Shown here piece after piece: positions 14,690 to 27,385 of a DNA stretch of 64,000 nucleotides. A model generated the notes under the pieces. It saw only the letters and a list, made by a program, of their open reading frames with translations, did not search any database and had not been told where the DNA came from. Source of the DNA: Lichenostomus cassidix (Eukaryota; Chordata; Aves; Passeriformes; Meliphagidae); assembly GCA_008360975.2 (NCBI GenBank), contig CM039182.1:47628491-47692490 (forward strand), written 5' to 3'. Every line of letters begins with the position of its first letter. The stretch's first letter is position 1. The position numbers and the translations under genes were made by a program.

Positions 14690-15000
14690 AGTGTTTATGG
14701 CCCTGCTGGGCCACAGACGACTGTCGCGGTCGCTTCACACCACGGACACGGCAGTGTGTCCGCGTACGGCGAGGATGTTCGGGGGCAGCGCCGACACAGC
14801 CGATGTCCGAAATCCATCCGTGCCTCTTCCGGGGATGCGCCGGCAGGAGCAGGAGGTGCAGCACGCCGGGCTGCCCAGGAGAGGGGGCTGCCTGCCCGCC
14901 CCGCCAGCGCTGCCCGAGCCTTCGCCGGAGAGGCGGAGCCCTGCGAGCCTGAGCTGCGCCTCACCGACAGGAGCTCCCAGGATCACGGGCGTGACGTTAT
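14690..15000. promoter_or_regulatory. Isolated CpG-rich block
   Basis: About 300 bp of high GC with many CpGs stands alone in AT-rich DNA. It supports overlapping open frames on both strands (up to 211 codons), which GC-rich sequence tends to produce by chance; none resembles a known protein. The right edge runs into the LTR-like repeat beginning near 14995 and has a CRE-like TGACGT. It could be an orphan CpG island, a promoter of an unseen transcript, or the GC-rich 5' part of the adjacent repeat. Confidence 0.4.
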
Positions 15001-15238
15001 ACGCTATGGAATAGCCCTTTGGCCAGTTCGGGTCAGCTGTCCTGGCCGTGCTCCCTCTAGCTCCTCGTGCACCTGCTCCCTTGGCAGAGCAGGAGGCGCC
15101 GAAAAGTCCTCGTCTCAGCAACATCTAAAACAGTGTGCTATCAACATTACTCTCAACATTACTCTCATACTGAATCCAAACGACAGCACTGCACCAGTTA
15201 CTAAGAGAAAAATTAACTTTATCCCAGCCAAAACCGGG
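14995..15238 (+). mobile_element. LTR-like dispersed repeat, copy A
   Basis: This segment matches the reverse complement of 19621-19838 over most of its length. Shared blocks include GGTCAGCTGTCCT, a block ending in GAAAAGTC, ATCAACATTA-type sequence and TTTATCCCAG. The sequence resembles a common avian retrovirus-derived repeat known to me from bird genomes, but I cannot name the family without a library search. It contains a small internal tandem duplication (CAACATTACTCT twice, near 15144-15170). Confidence 0.55.
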
Positions 15239-18200
15239 TTATATGCTTTATGTCCCACTCAAGCCAGAAGGGGCTTTACAAGGGACTAATCTCAAGAAGT
15301 AGATGCTGTGCCAGCACAGGTAGCTTCAAAATAGAGCATCTCATTTTGGAGTGACTCATGTAACAAGATCCAACTGAAAATGAATCTGATAAATCAATGA
15401 GGTCCATGTATATTGTTGTAGAAAACAAACCAATACTGCATGGGAATTGCACAAGAAAATGCCATTGTAGGAACAATAAAGGAGATGGAACATCCACATC
15501 ATGTGGATGTTCCAAGATGACATCTTTCAGACAAGAGTTAAAAGAACAGAATACACAAGCTTCAATAAATTTGATTATGAAAATCAGAAGATGCATTCTG
15601 CAGTTTATTGTGATGATTTTGTGCATATTGTTTTGGCAGAAAGGACTGCAGATGTTTTAAAATCTGATACCCAGCTACATGATCTTGTGCTAAAGCATGA
15701 AAAACCCTAAAAATAAAGGACAAGGCTTAGTCATTTCAAATTTTCAGTTTCCTTGCCACTTGCATCATTCTCCTTGTTCCATTTTTTTGTTTGCATGATT
15801 TAGTACTTTTTCATCCCCTCACTCAGAATTCGCCACACATTTTTTTCAGAAAAACATTCGTCATTCAGACAGGAGCAATGTATTTTATGCTAGTGGTGTT
15901 CTTAGGTAATTTTTAAAACCAAACAGAGACCAGGAAGAGGGGAGAGGAAACAAGGACTAGAGGAACCTACTCACTCTAAAGCCACTTAAGATGAAAGGGC
16001 CGGACAGCAGATACTTCAGCACCACTTTAAATTGTTTTGAATGCCTTTTGCTAATACACCCTTTGTCGGTGAAGCAACGTTTTCAACCTTTCTATACCTG
16101 ACACTGCTTTACACATTATTTCCTCAGAGTTCAGTATTTTAATCTTCAGAAAATGGTTTTGGACATAACTGGAGGCTGAGAACTTTGCACATATGCAACT
16201 TATCCATGAAACAGTTGGGGTTTTGTTAGTACTGCATCATTAAACACGTAAATCTAAAATCTAAGAGATGTTGACTCTCTACTGAGGTGATGATAGCCAT
16301 ACTGATAATACCAGAACTGCAAATCTGTTTATTGAAGGTTACAACTGTACTTTGTTGGTCTGCTGTCTCAGGCTTTGCAGTATGAACATTATAAATACTC
16401 AGTTTGGTGAGTATTCAGTTTGGTGAGCAAAATGCCAGTTTGGTGAAAATGTTGTCTTGCTTACAATGCAGTTTCTGTATAATAATCCAGACATATTTCC
16501 TCTTCTAGCAGAATAAAATGTAACAAAGGGTCACACTTAAAACCTCTGGTCTAGGGTGGTGGATTTTTTTTTTTCTTTTCCTAATTTTTACTTCTCATTT
16601 TTCACTTAAACATCTTAGTTTCAATAGATCTGGTCACATGAATGGCAAAAATAATGTCTTCATGAAACTAGCAGATGGTTATTTGGTCCTACAAGCATAT
16701 AAACATATTCCTAAGGTTAATATTAATAGATATATTTCCCTACAAAAAGAAACTTGTTTAGGTGGAAACCACAGACAGTTAAACACAGAAACAGATAAAA
16801 ACAGCTAAAAGAAAATAAAGCATGTATAGTAGTTTATACACAAAAATACAGTTAAAAATGGGGCAAATATTGATGTATAATAGGATTGCAAACAGAAGGT
16901 TTTCAGTAAAGACAGAAAGATAGTTTTAGCTACAGGTAGAGGGTTTATCATCAGTTTCCAGCAAAAATAAGTGGTAAAATACTTCAATAAATGTTTGAAA
17001 TTGCTTATTTTTTCCTCCCATTAAACTCATAACCTGTAACTGTGGGTGAAGGCACTTTTCCTGGGACAGAGGAACTTGTTATGAAACAGAAAAGAAAAAC
17101 AATCTGGAAAAGTCATTTTTTCATATGTCAAACAGGGCATCTGTATATAGAGCAGAGAGGAATTGATAAGGGGAAATTAATCAAAAATAATAATATTCAT
17201 TAGGAAGATAAGGCAGTAGAAGTGGAAAAGACAGAGGGTTTGCAGAGAGATAAATGTGAGAGTGCATGGCCAAAAAATAAGAAATTGGCTCATAAACAGC
17301 CCAGAAGCATTCTGTGTGCTCAAAGCACTTTCCAAAAGCCAACAGAAATTCAAAATGGTCTTTTGTTTAAAAGTAAAGTACAAGCATTTCTTTCTTCTTG
17401 CCAAGTGAATAAGCTCTTATCTTTAAGATAGAATTTGTCTTGTGTTGATGACAGGCAAGAGCTCAGAACATTTCTGTCACTGAGCTGACTAACAAACTGC
17501 AGTGCGTTTCAGTCTAATAAAGTTCTCGTTAACATCAGAGACAGTGGGATTTTTGGACTGTTTCTTTTTCAGGGAAGGAGAGGTTCTCTTTAGAGTATAG
17601 GATCATAAAATAATGATTCATGTGCATGTTAGAAATTTGGAGACTTTTATCATTTGATAAAACACATGTAGGAGGGAGTTAGCGAATTTAATGGAACAGA
17701 AATAATGCCTGCAGAAGCAGCATGTCAGCCTGTTAATATGGTTACTATGGTTGTTACGAAATATTCTGAACAGCACTGTTCAGCTGCTGCAGTGAATATT
17801 AAATAGCAATTACTGCTTGCATTAACACCATTACATTATCCCAAAAAAAAAAACAACTCTAAAAAAAAAAAAAGTTTTATTTCAATACCTGACAAATGTT
17901 TGGAGCTTGGCTGCTGGTTTCACTTTGTCATTTTCTTGCCACAAGGTGAGCATAAAGTTCCTGCACTGTGGGGTTCATTCATTTAAACAGAACCATGTCA
18001 CAGAAGAAAGAATTAACAGCAGCTTTAACACTGGAGTGGGGTAGCCAAGTTATGTGACAATCCTGACTGTATACTTGCCTTGTAATTTCTTAGTCAAGTG
18101 ATTTTTTTTCTTTCCTGTTCTATTGTTGAAATACTTAACCACGTCCTATATGTATCATCTATTTGGGAGGCAATCTGATCACCTGCAGAGCAACCTACTT

Positions 18201-19620
18201 CACTCTTCTGGAAGGACAAGCAGATATTAAGAGCTCACAAACCAGAGAAGCTGATGTATTAGCTCAGCTAGCCAGGGATGACTTTGGCTGTAGGTTTGCA
18301 GCTTGAAGTTTGAGAACCACTCGTGCCCTGGAATATGAACATCCATCACATCCTGACATGAATTTAAGCAGTTCCTTTGATTTCAAAGGAGATCTGGGGG
18401 TGTAATGACTTTGCACATCTTATATCTATCTTTAGGCGCTATGTGTAACTACTGGAATGTGCCTGTATATTCTGTTGCAGGAACCAACATACTCATTTCA
18501 ACGGTTTACCACAGCATGAAAGGGCAGCAAGAAATACTTGCGACACTTGTATCAGAAAGTGGCTCACCTTACACCCAGCTACTTGATGTAATGACTCATG
18601 CTAGTGATAACTGTTGCAGTGCCCACACTTCACCTTAGAGCAGTAGCTGCTGTGAGAACAATTAGCTGATATCCCAAAGACAGCTGGAACAGCAAAGACC
18701 TGTGATCTGCCTTAACTGAGACACTGCCTTTAGACGTCCTCCCTGCCCTGGCTGAGGGATCACACTGAAAACAACAGCACATATTTCAGCTCTAGCGCAC
18801 TTTAGGAAGCTCTTTATCACATCCCCAGAAAACCAAGTTAAAATAAAGACTTCTTGCTAATTCCCAAGCTTCCCTCAACAAGTATTGCAGACTCACACAT
18901 CCTCTTTCCAAAGCACACCATTAACAAGCTCTCAGGCACATTTGCTTCCATTTAGTATTCCTCTTGCCCTACTCCTGCCACAGTAGGGGGCTGAGGAATG
19001 TTTAGAAAGTAATTTCCATCATGTGGCTTGATAAGATTTTACTTATTATCTGTCAAGTACCAACAGCACTTTTGAATAGGAAATTACATTTCCTTCAGCC
19101 TCAAAGAAGTACTCAGCCTCAAAATGAATCCTGATGGTCTCTCTCCAGAAAGAAAAAATAGGAACCCGAGAATAAGCATATTGAGAACAACACTGAAATA
19201 TTAACATGTATTGATAGCTAGCTATTTATTCTGCCATAAAACCTATTATTGACACACACTTTTTACAGTGGCAGCAGAGCTAAAGACTGAAAAACACTAA
19301 CTTAAACATAAACAGAGGAAAACAAAATGAGGAAGGCTTTGGGATGTAAATTATGAGTACTGTTACTGTGCTTCTTTTCCCATTTTTCTTGCTCCAGAAG
19401 ACTACAGGCTCTTATTCCTTAATGCCCTGTAATAGGCACACGTGAACACAGTCCAAGGTAACAATTTAAGTGGAATGTTGTCCGAAACCTAGGCACAACC
19501 TGCTCCACTCCTTTACAGGTGGAGCAGGCACTCCATTACCTGCATATGAAACTCAGTTGCTCACATTCAAACTGCAGCATCAGGACAAAGAGATATGTCT
19601 CTGCTAGGAAAGCAGTTGTG
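15239..19620. other. Noncoding stretch, no gene recognised
   Basis: No supported gene. Positions 15486-15514 form a near-continuous inverted repeat with 14-base arms and a one-base centre. An 11-base unit (CAGTTTGGTGA) recurs three times at about 16400-16447. A-runs lie at about 17840-17875. A 77-codon open frame at 18405-18638 follows a splice-acceptor-like sequence but is not identifiable. Confidence 0.55.
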
Positions 19621-19838
19621 TCGGTTTTGTCTGGGATAAAGATATTTTTTTCTTAGAAGCTGTGGTTTGGGTTCAGTATGAGAATAATGTTGACAACAGA
19701 CTGATGTTTTGGTTATTGCTGAGCAGTGCTTACCCTGAGTCAAAGACTTTTCAGTGTCTCAGATGCACAAGAAGCTAAGGGGGGAGCATGGCTAGGACAG
19801 CTGACCTGAACTGGCAAAAGGGACATTCCATACTACAG
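19621..19838 (-). mobile_element. LTR-like dispersed repeat, copy B (inverted)
   Basis: Reverse complement of the family seen at 14995-15238, with the same order of blocks. Both copies are diverged and have no visible target-site duplications. The pair is inverted and about 4.4 kb apart. Confidence 0.55.
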
Positions 19839-22800
19839 AACATCATGGCCAGTATTTAAACTCAGGGGAGTTGGCTGGGAGCTGGCAACTTCTGCTTGAT
19901 GATGGGCTGGGTGTTGGTCAGCAGGTGGTGAGCAATTGAATCAAGCATCAGTTTTTTCTTATTTCTCATTTTCCTTTTCCTTATATTTTACTTTGTTCCT
20001 TTTATGAAACTGTTCTTGTCTCAAGCCATAAGTTTTACATTTTTCCAGTTCTGCTGCCCACCCCACTGGTAGAAGGGGCAAGTGAAGAAGCATTGATGTG
20101 ATACATAGTGGCCAGATGGGGTTAAACGATAATAGCGGTATTAAAGAAACTGCAGAATCCTTCCTTACATTACCTAAGGTTGTCTGTCCTTCCCTGTGTT
20201 CATATCCACTGACAGTTAGGGAAATACGTCTGCACAGTCTGGAAAAAATCTCTGCACAGTCTGGGAAAAATAGTCCATTAGTCCATGCTCAGCTAATTTT
20301 TTCCAAGTATGAACTGCTAAATGTCCTCTATGGACACTATTACAAACACAAGATTACCTGGGCAAATTTCTTCAAAAGAACTTTCAAAGCCAGCTTCTAC
20401 ATAATTTAATCTGTCTGAAGTCATGTCCTGAGTGGTTACGGAATGTAAGTCCCCAAATCTCTCAATTCCCTATCCAAAAGCAGATTATCAGCTCCCAAAA
20501 TTAAGTTGTTGTTTAGCTTACTAATAGGATCTGAAATTAAGGCATCCAGTAAAAATACTCTGTGTAATCCATAATGAGATATTTTGACTCTCTAAGTTCT
20601 CAGTAGATTAGAAAACATAGCCTTAGCATATTGTGTTAAGCACTTTAAGTTACTGACTGGTTTTAGTACAGCTCAATAAAATCTTCTCAGCAAACCCTAC
20701 TTGAATTTCCTTGATTAATGCAAGATGAGATGTCCTTGCAGTAGGAACTGAAACAGTTCGTCACCCATCAGGATCCCCTCCATACACCCTGTAGAACAAG
20801 AAAAGCAGAACAAACACTTTTTTGTCCCCAGTGAGATTCTGTAAGACAGTATTTTGACAAAGCTAGTGGAGGAGAGGAGACAGGCCATTCAGGAGGAGGC
20901 AGAGAATCAAACATTAATCTTTCTCTGCCAGACCTGAGCCAGGATCACTTTTCCCCCTCCCCTCCAGTTGCCTCCTGCCCTTCCCTTAATGCCAATTGTT
21001 CCTTCCCCTAGCATTCCACCTCTCTATATTTTAAACTCTCCTAGTTCTCACCAGTACACTAGAAGGGCTGTCAACAGGACAAGAAGATTGAGGAGAGAGT
21101 CAAGCTGCACTAGCAGATACAAATTATTTTAAAAAGATGTTTTCTCTATTTATTTCAGTGGTAATTAAGTTCTGATGCTGAAATTTCTCTATTCTTTGAA
21201 AGTAGCAAAGTACTTGCTTGACATAAGTAGCTAGAATCGTTATGCTGCAAATTGAACTTTAGCTGAACTCTATGGCTATGCTGTGTAAGTTACAGATGTA
21301 TTATAATGAAACCTGGAGGTAACAATCTGAACATTAATAATAGTTAGAACCGACAAAGCTGGCGGTTTAATTATTATTGAAAAAATAATAGCCAGACTGG
21401 ACAGCCCCCGGATTGTGGTATATGAAATGTAACAAAAATATTACAACGTGGACTACAGAACTGACCGAAACCCCCACCGAAACCAACCTAAGAGGATGTG
21501 AGGATGACCACATTGCAATCACTTGATAATGAAACATCTTCATTTTAAGGAAATTAGGTTTAGGTAGGTTTTGCTATTTTTCTTTGCTATATCCATTGTA
21601 GCATAAAATAGAAGAGCTTCAGTCTAATTGCCTTGTACTTTCCCTGCAATCGGATCTTCTTTTCTCCATTAACCAACAAGCTGGCTGGTTCTGTGAACAT
21701 ATATGACTATCAGGTCTGACCCTCAGCTGGTTATAACTATCAAATATATTTTTTTAATTGGACTAAAACAAATAATTCCATCAGGAATATGCAGGGATAT
21801 TGAGGCATCTGCTTTCCTCATGATGTTAATGGTTACAAACAGCCTGCACAGGCTTTAGTTTTCTGAAAGCTAACCTCTATTTATTGGCTGTATTTTCAAA
21901 ACATAACATTCAGTTTTTCATATAATTTCATAACTACTGTTGAAGCCTGAATAAGTGTCTGTTCCTGTGTTATCAAAAATTGTGCTCCTAATCTGTTCAG
22001 CTAAATGTCAACCACATTTTAGTCCAAGATATGTTTATTTCAAAGTATACTGTGACAGAGGGTTGCTGTCTTTGTCTTGCAATGTCTTAAACGACTTGCA
22101 TCAAACCTATTTAGTGACAGGCAATTCAAATACAGGCTGCCAGCTGAGATCCAAAAGTCTTTCTCTTTGGATTTGCATGAAAAATAGCAGTAATTCCTAA
22201 AAAGTTACCTGGCTCAAAGCCTGAGATGATCTTTAGTACAATAAGTGAAAAAAACCACAACAGAACAAACATAGATAATCACAGAAAACACACACTGGTA
22301 AAAAGTATAAAAGTGCATAAAGTAATTGTGTGTTTACAAACTTAGCTTAAGAAAAAAATATTAGCAAAAAAAAGAGGATCTTGCAAGATTTTCCTCACAC
22401 ATATAGAAATGAGAGGCAATAGTAAAGAGGACATTTTATTGTGAGTTCTGGGTTTGTGGAATAAAGATGAAGTATTCACCTCAGCTATCACTTACCATAA
22501 TGCTTTTTTTAATAAATAAATCCTTGGAGTACTTTTTTCCAGCAGTGTTCTAACTCCAGGCTGAGCACCCCAGCATCACCTTGCTGCAGCTACTCTGCAC
22601 TGATCTCCCTGAAGACACTGGGGTCTAGTGGAGGGAGCAAGGCAGGGTGGAGAAAGTGACATCAATCTGGATAGTTCCTGGGCCTATCTTTTAACCTTTC
22701 TTCCTCTGTTTCCCAGCTACACCTGTTTCTTGTTGAAAGAGGTGTATCAGGGATCTAGCCTGCAGCACTGAACTGCAGACAAACCTTACAACACATGTAA

Positions 22801-22918
22801 GCATTTGACAAGTTCTGGGCTTCAGTAAGGTTGGACGCTATGCTTCCCAAAGGCATGGATGGTTTCCTACAGCGGCTGGTTGATTGATTGATTGATTTTC
22901 TGTCATATTTTCACCATG
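19839..22918. other. Noncoding stretch, no gene recognised
   Basis: AT-rich sequence with no identifiable exon. A short direct duplication (CTGCACAGTCTGG-type unit, twice) occurs near 20229-20266, and a TTGA/TGAT tetranucleotide run near 22880-22897. Confidence 0.6.
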
Positions 22919-23232
22919 ACAGCAATCATGCCTGAATCTCTTCTCTGTGCTGACCAGTGGCAAGAGATGAGGGAATGGCCTGAAGTTGTGTTAGAGGAGG
23001 TTTAGGTTGGATATTAGAAAAATGTTCTTCGCCCAGAGGCTGCTTTGCACTGGAACAGCTCCCCAGGGCAGTGGTCACAGCACCAGCCTGACAAGAGTTC
23101 AAGAAGTGTTTGGACAATGCTCTTGGGCACACGGTGTGACTCGGGGTGTCCCTGCAGGGCCAGGAGTTGGACTCGATGGTCCTTGTGGGTCCCTTTCAGC
23201 TCAGAATACTCTGATTCCGTGATTTTCTGGTG
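22919..23232 (+). mobile_element. CR1 LINE 3' end fragment
   Basis: The sequence follows the avian CR1 3' region: gain-of-attachment wording such as GGTTTAGGTTGGATATTAG, then the CACTGGAACAG block, then the TTGGACTCGATGGTCCTTGTGGG-like block and an ATTCTG-type terminal repeat. It is 5'-truncated, as most CR1 copies are, and carries no intact reading frame. It lies just upstream of the STARD3NL CpG island. Confidence 0.9.
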
Positions 23233-23369
23233 CTAATCTCTGCAAAGGTAAGGACCGGGCTATGACAAGACCCAAGTTGAACCCGGGCGAACAACAGCAA
23301 ACCCCTGGCTCGATCCTTCGGCTCCACTACAGCTTTGAGGTACTGACACTTCAAGATAAGGGCCTTATC

Positions 23370-24262
23370 TCTGGGCCGCCCGGGCTCTGCCCGCAGCGCC
23401 GCCTGTCCCCCGAGCCCTCGCACCAGGGGCAGGCAGGGATGGCAGGGATGGCAGGGATGGCAGTGCCAGCATCCCGAGGCTGCCGATCCCCGCGCTCCGT
23501 GAGGGGATGGCCGGCCGGGCTGGTCCCGCCTCCCGCCCCGCCCCGCCCGTCCCCGCGGCCTGCGGCGCTGCCCGGTGCGGCGGGGCCGTCTCTGCGGGGC
23601 CGGAGCGGCGCGCCGCGGTGAGCTCGCTGCCCCTCGCCCGGAGCGGGGGGCGAGGGGAACACGGCGGGGGACGGGCCGAGAGGGATGCGGGGCGTGTTGC
23701 TGGCGATGGGGCGCTGGGGCCGCCGGCGGGGCCCAGCCCGGCCCGGCCCTCCCTTCCTTTCCTCTCCATTCCCTTTCCTTTCCCCACTTCCTCCCTCGCC
23801 GGTGCCGCCGCTTGCCCCGGGGAGGGTGCGGGTTTGTCCCCATCGATACGGAGCCCGCTGTCCTGCTGGGGCGAGGGGGGGCAGGGAGAGGAAGAGGAAG
23901 AGGAGGGAGGAGGAGGAAGGCGGTCACGTGCCGGAGGCGGGCAGGGCAGGGCGGGGCAGGGGTCTCCTTCTGGGAACGGGATCCCTCTCGGGGCAGGGGT
24001 GCCTGCGGCGCCCGGGGGATGCTCCCAGGGGCGGGCAGGGCCGCCTCTCCCGCATGCCCGGCGCCGCTCCTTCTGCTGGCGGGCCCGCAGGAGGATTGCT
24101 TCTCCCCTCTCCTTGGCATCGTAGCCCAGCAAATCCTTCCTCACGGAGTTACGGAGACCTGTTCGTCCTGCTGGTAACGGTGAGGGCGAGCCGGGCTGCG
24201 CGAAACCCTGGCTTCCATCGCGGGGAAGTGTTGCGCTGGGGGTTAATTTTAGCGTCGGGCTG
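23370..24262 (+). promoter_or_regulatory. STARD3NL: CpG island, likely STARD3NL promoter and exon 1
   Basis: About 0.9 kb of very GC-rich, CpG-dense DNA, the only large island in the window and the nearest one 5' of STARD3NL exon 2 (12 kb downstream). It has clustered GC boxes (CCGCCC) near 23528-23550, a 10-bp minisatellite (GGCAGGGAT-type unit, three to four copies) at 23432-23462 and a TCACGTG E-box at 23934-23940. Two credible splice donors lie inside it, at 23618 (GCG then GTGAGC) and near 24180 (ACG then GTGAGG). Either could end the untranslated first exon. The start site itself cannot be placed from sequence alone. Confidence 0.7.
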
Positions 24263-27085
24263 AATTTAGGCAGCTTCGGAGGGACACTGCCTGCGTTCAG
24301 CATCCGAATTTAAAGTGGGTCATTCATTCCTGAAGTGCGGCGTTTTTAATGTGTGTTGAGGGTGACGCTGGTGCGTCTGCAGAGCGAGCTAAATGTTAAA
24401 CCCGCAGCTTTTGGTCTCCAGCAGCAGCTCGAGTTACTCATTGATGGTGTTCGAACACTCAGCAGTTCCCAATTCGCTGTAGCCAGGTGTTAATACACAC
24501 AGTGGTCGACTTTAACCTGGAAAATTTTCACCACAAATACTAAACTTGTCTAAAGAGGTTGTTTGTTTGTTTGTGGTTTTTTTAATCACGTTAGTGTGCT
24601 TAAAGGCATAAGGCTATAACTGTAGTTTTGTGCAATGTTGTCAATACATTTTATTGTGCACATTTGTCATCTTGATTTATATAATATGCAGAATTGTGTT
24701 GAACATTAATTGCTGTGAAAGTTGTCATTCTGTGCCTGAAGTCCAAGTGTTTTGGAGCGTTGTTAGTGATCCAACATTGTGAAAAGGCCCATTTCTATTT
24801 ATAAGTCAGTAGTGGTATTACTATTTTTGGTAGATGTTTTTCATCAGCTTTGCAGTTTTAAGTAGGCCAGATGCTGAGTGATTTGGGTTTTGTTTGTTTG
24901 TTGATGGTGCTCGGGCCAGATACTTTGCATAAAATGCACCAGTGGTCCTCTTGTTGGGCACAAATTCATCATTTTAAGTACTTTTTCGTTTTTCATGTGT
25001 TAGACTTTTTCAGGATGAATGTTGCTTTCTGTAGACTTGGTATGTTGAGAAAGAAATATATGACCTTTTAACGATGCTGGAATTTGTGAAATGCTAAACT
25101 CAGTTCACATGGATTAGGCATTCTTTTTGGTACATTTTGGCTTGAGTGTGGTGATCTTGATGCAACGTAGTCTAATTTTCATTAATTCTCAAGTGTTTAG
25201 CCATTATTTTCTCAAAGTGAATTTATTGCAATTGTTCTAGGCCTTTGTTCATTAGAAAGATTGTAATCAGACTTCACCATTCAAAAACTTTGTCAGTGCA
25301 TCCTAGTTAAACATAAGCATCCTTATTAAAACATTTTTGTTGAAATATTTTACAGGGTCAAACCTAATTTCTAGGATGTGGGACTAATGGATTTCACTCA
25401 GTGAATTAAGTCAGCATGCGCAATATTACTAGTGATTTTGCAAAAGATATCGATGACATGATAATGGTAAATCACATTTGTGACAGCAGGGACTGTGATT
25501 TCTTGTGGTTTGGCAGCAGCATCCAGCAACTCAGATGAGTCACTTTGAAGGCTCACAGATTTGTTGCTTGTTAAACATTCTCTAATTTAACTGTATATGC
25601 TAAAAATCTGTTCTTAATTGGGAATCATTAGCGACTGTGTTAAAAGAAAAATTGTACATTACCTCTCTGCCTCACTGTCTTAAATTCAACTAGGAGTAGG
25701 ATTAAAAATGAAATGTTGAAAACTGTAATTGTAGAACCAAAAAGAACCGACTGAATATCTTGTAATGACGTTTTGCTTTTCATATTAAGTTCAGTTACTA
25801 AGTCATCAGCTGAAGCCATAAAATAGAATCACTTCAGACATTAGGAGTTAATTTCTATCTTGCACTGGCGGAAAAACTAGATAAATTATGTGGAAGTGTG
25901 TTAAGGTAAGTATTATTTTGCTGAAGGTTCAGCTGTAGGTCTTTGCTAGAACTTGCTGCTTCTTGGACTAGGTAATTGTTTTGTTACAATGTCCTTTAAG
26001 AAGAAAAATAGAGGTAAAATGTAAAACCCAATACTTCCTTTCATTTTGAAGCACCTTCAAGAGCTATAAAACAGGAGTTAAGCATGAAAGTATCTTACAA
26101 AAGTTCATTCTCTATTCTAAAATGGATGTCAGTTTCTTGAAATACTGTATTATTTAAGAGCTCTGAAGAATTTTCAGAGGTTGTTTGCCTGAAGTAAACT
26201 TTTGCACCATTTTGTGGAAAGTTTTTCAGGGAGTGACAGAATCCTGAGTGTTTCTCACTAATACATGAAATGACTGACCTATTTCAGGAAGAGTCCCACA
26301 GTTCTGTGCTAGCAAAAGAATAGCTTTTCTTGTCCAAGTCATATCTGGCTAGCAGCCCTGGGGCATATGTTTGTTGTTGACCTGGGAAAAAAACAAACAA
26401 ACGTGTAGGAGTATTCAGTGTAATAAGCTAGTATTGTGCTTGATGTTTGAGGCAATCAGTGAGATGTTTGGTTTCTTTAAAAAATTGTGTTTTGTACTTA
26501 GAGAAATGCTGATGTGACAAAGTAGGTATGCTTTTGATATCTAAATGGTTTATTTGGCCCACAGTTAACTCTGAGAAACTGAATGGACATTAAGCCCTTA
26601 TTGCTTATTTAGTGCTTAGTGGAGAAATTTGCCATGAAATCTTCATTTCTGTGAGTTGATGTTGGGTGGGCTACAAAGTCAGCTTCAGAGAGCAGGTAGT
26701 AGATGCAAAGAGTTAATACCCAGATTCGTTGGAGGTTTTTTAACTGTCTTTCCTCTATCTTTGTATCACTTCCCCTTTATGCCCACCTCTCCCTCCCTGC
26801 TTTTACAAGAAATCCATAGCTTCTTTTTTTTCCTCTTTATATTATTTATTGCATGTAGGTATTGCTTGTGACTGGAATGTGTATCTATGCATAAAACATA
26901 CAAAAATACTCTATACAGGTGTTAATATGACTGTGGGGAGCTGACTGCATTTAACCTTAAAATCCTTAAGTAGTTTCAGGTCTTTGGCAAGACTAGTCTA
27001 GAACATTTAAGCCAAAGGAATAAAAAAAGAAAGTTATGTTATTTTTGAGAAAACGGTAACATTGGTTTGATAATTAATTAAACAA

Positions 27086-27150
27086 GAGTTGGAACTAGTT
27101 GATCTTCAAGGTCCATCCCAATCCTTTATCATTTTGTGATTCTATCAAGT
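27086..27150 (+). mobile_element. CR1 3' tail fragment
   Basis: Short remnant of the CR1 3' terminus (TTGATCTTCAAGGTCC-like block followed by TTTGTGATTCTATCA). Heavily 5'-truncated. Confidence 0.65.
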
Positions 27151-27385
27151 GAGTACTATCAATTGGAATGTACTGACTGTAAATGGGATGATGTTTCATC
27201 AGTTCTGTAACTCTGATACATTTTCATTCTTTGTTCTAAGGACCTAACAGTGATAAAATGCACACAATTTAGTTTTGTAGTTTGCAGTGGTTAAGTATCT
27301 TGAGTGCAGCTGAGATCTGAGACAAACCTTTAGAACATGTTATGGTGCATCCTTTTTGGTTAGTATTTTCTTAAAATAGGGTATA

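Noticed and set aside
14654..15289. 211-codon plus-strand frame (and overlapping frames on both strands)
   Set aside because: Lies in a CpG-rich block and runs into an LTR-like repeat; composition explains the open frames and no protein family is recognisable.
1..23300. EPDR1 or T-cell receptor gamma genes expected near STARD3NL from mammalian gene order
   Set aside because: No matching exon could be recognised on either strand.
23196..24303. Frames of 190-312 codons on both strands in the CpG island
   Set aside because: Overlapping frames on both strands with Pro/Arg/Gly-rich low-complexity content are typical of GC-rich promoter DNA.
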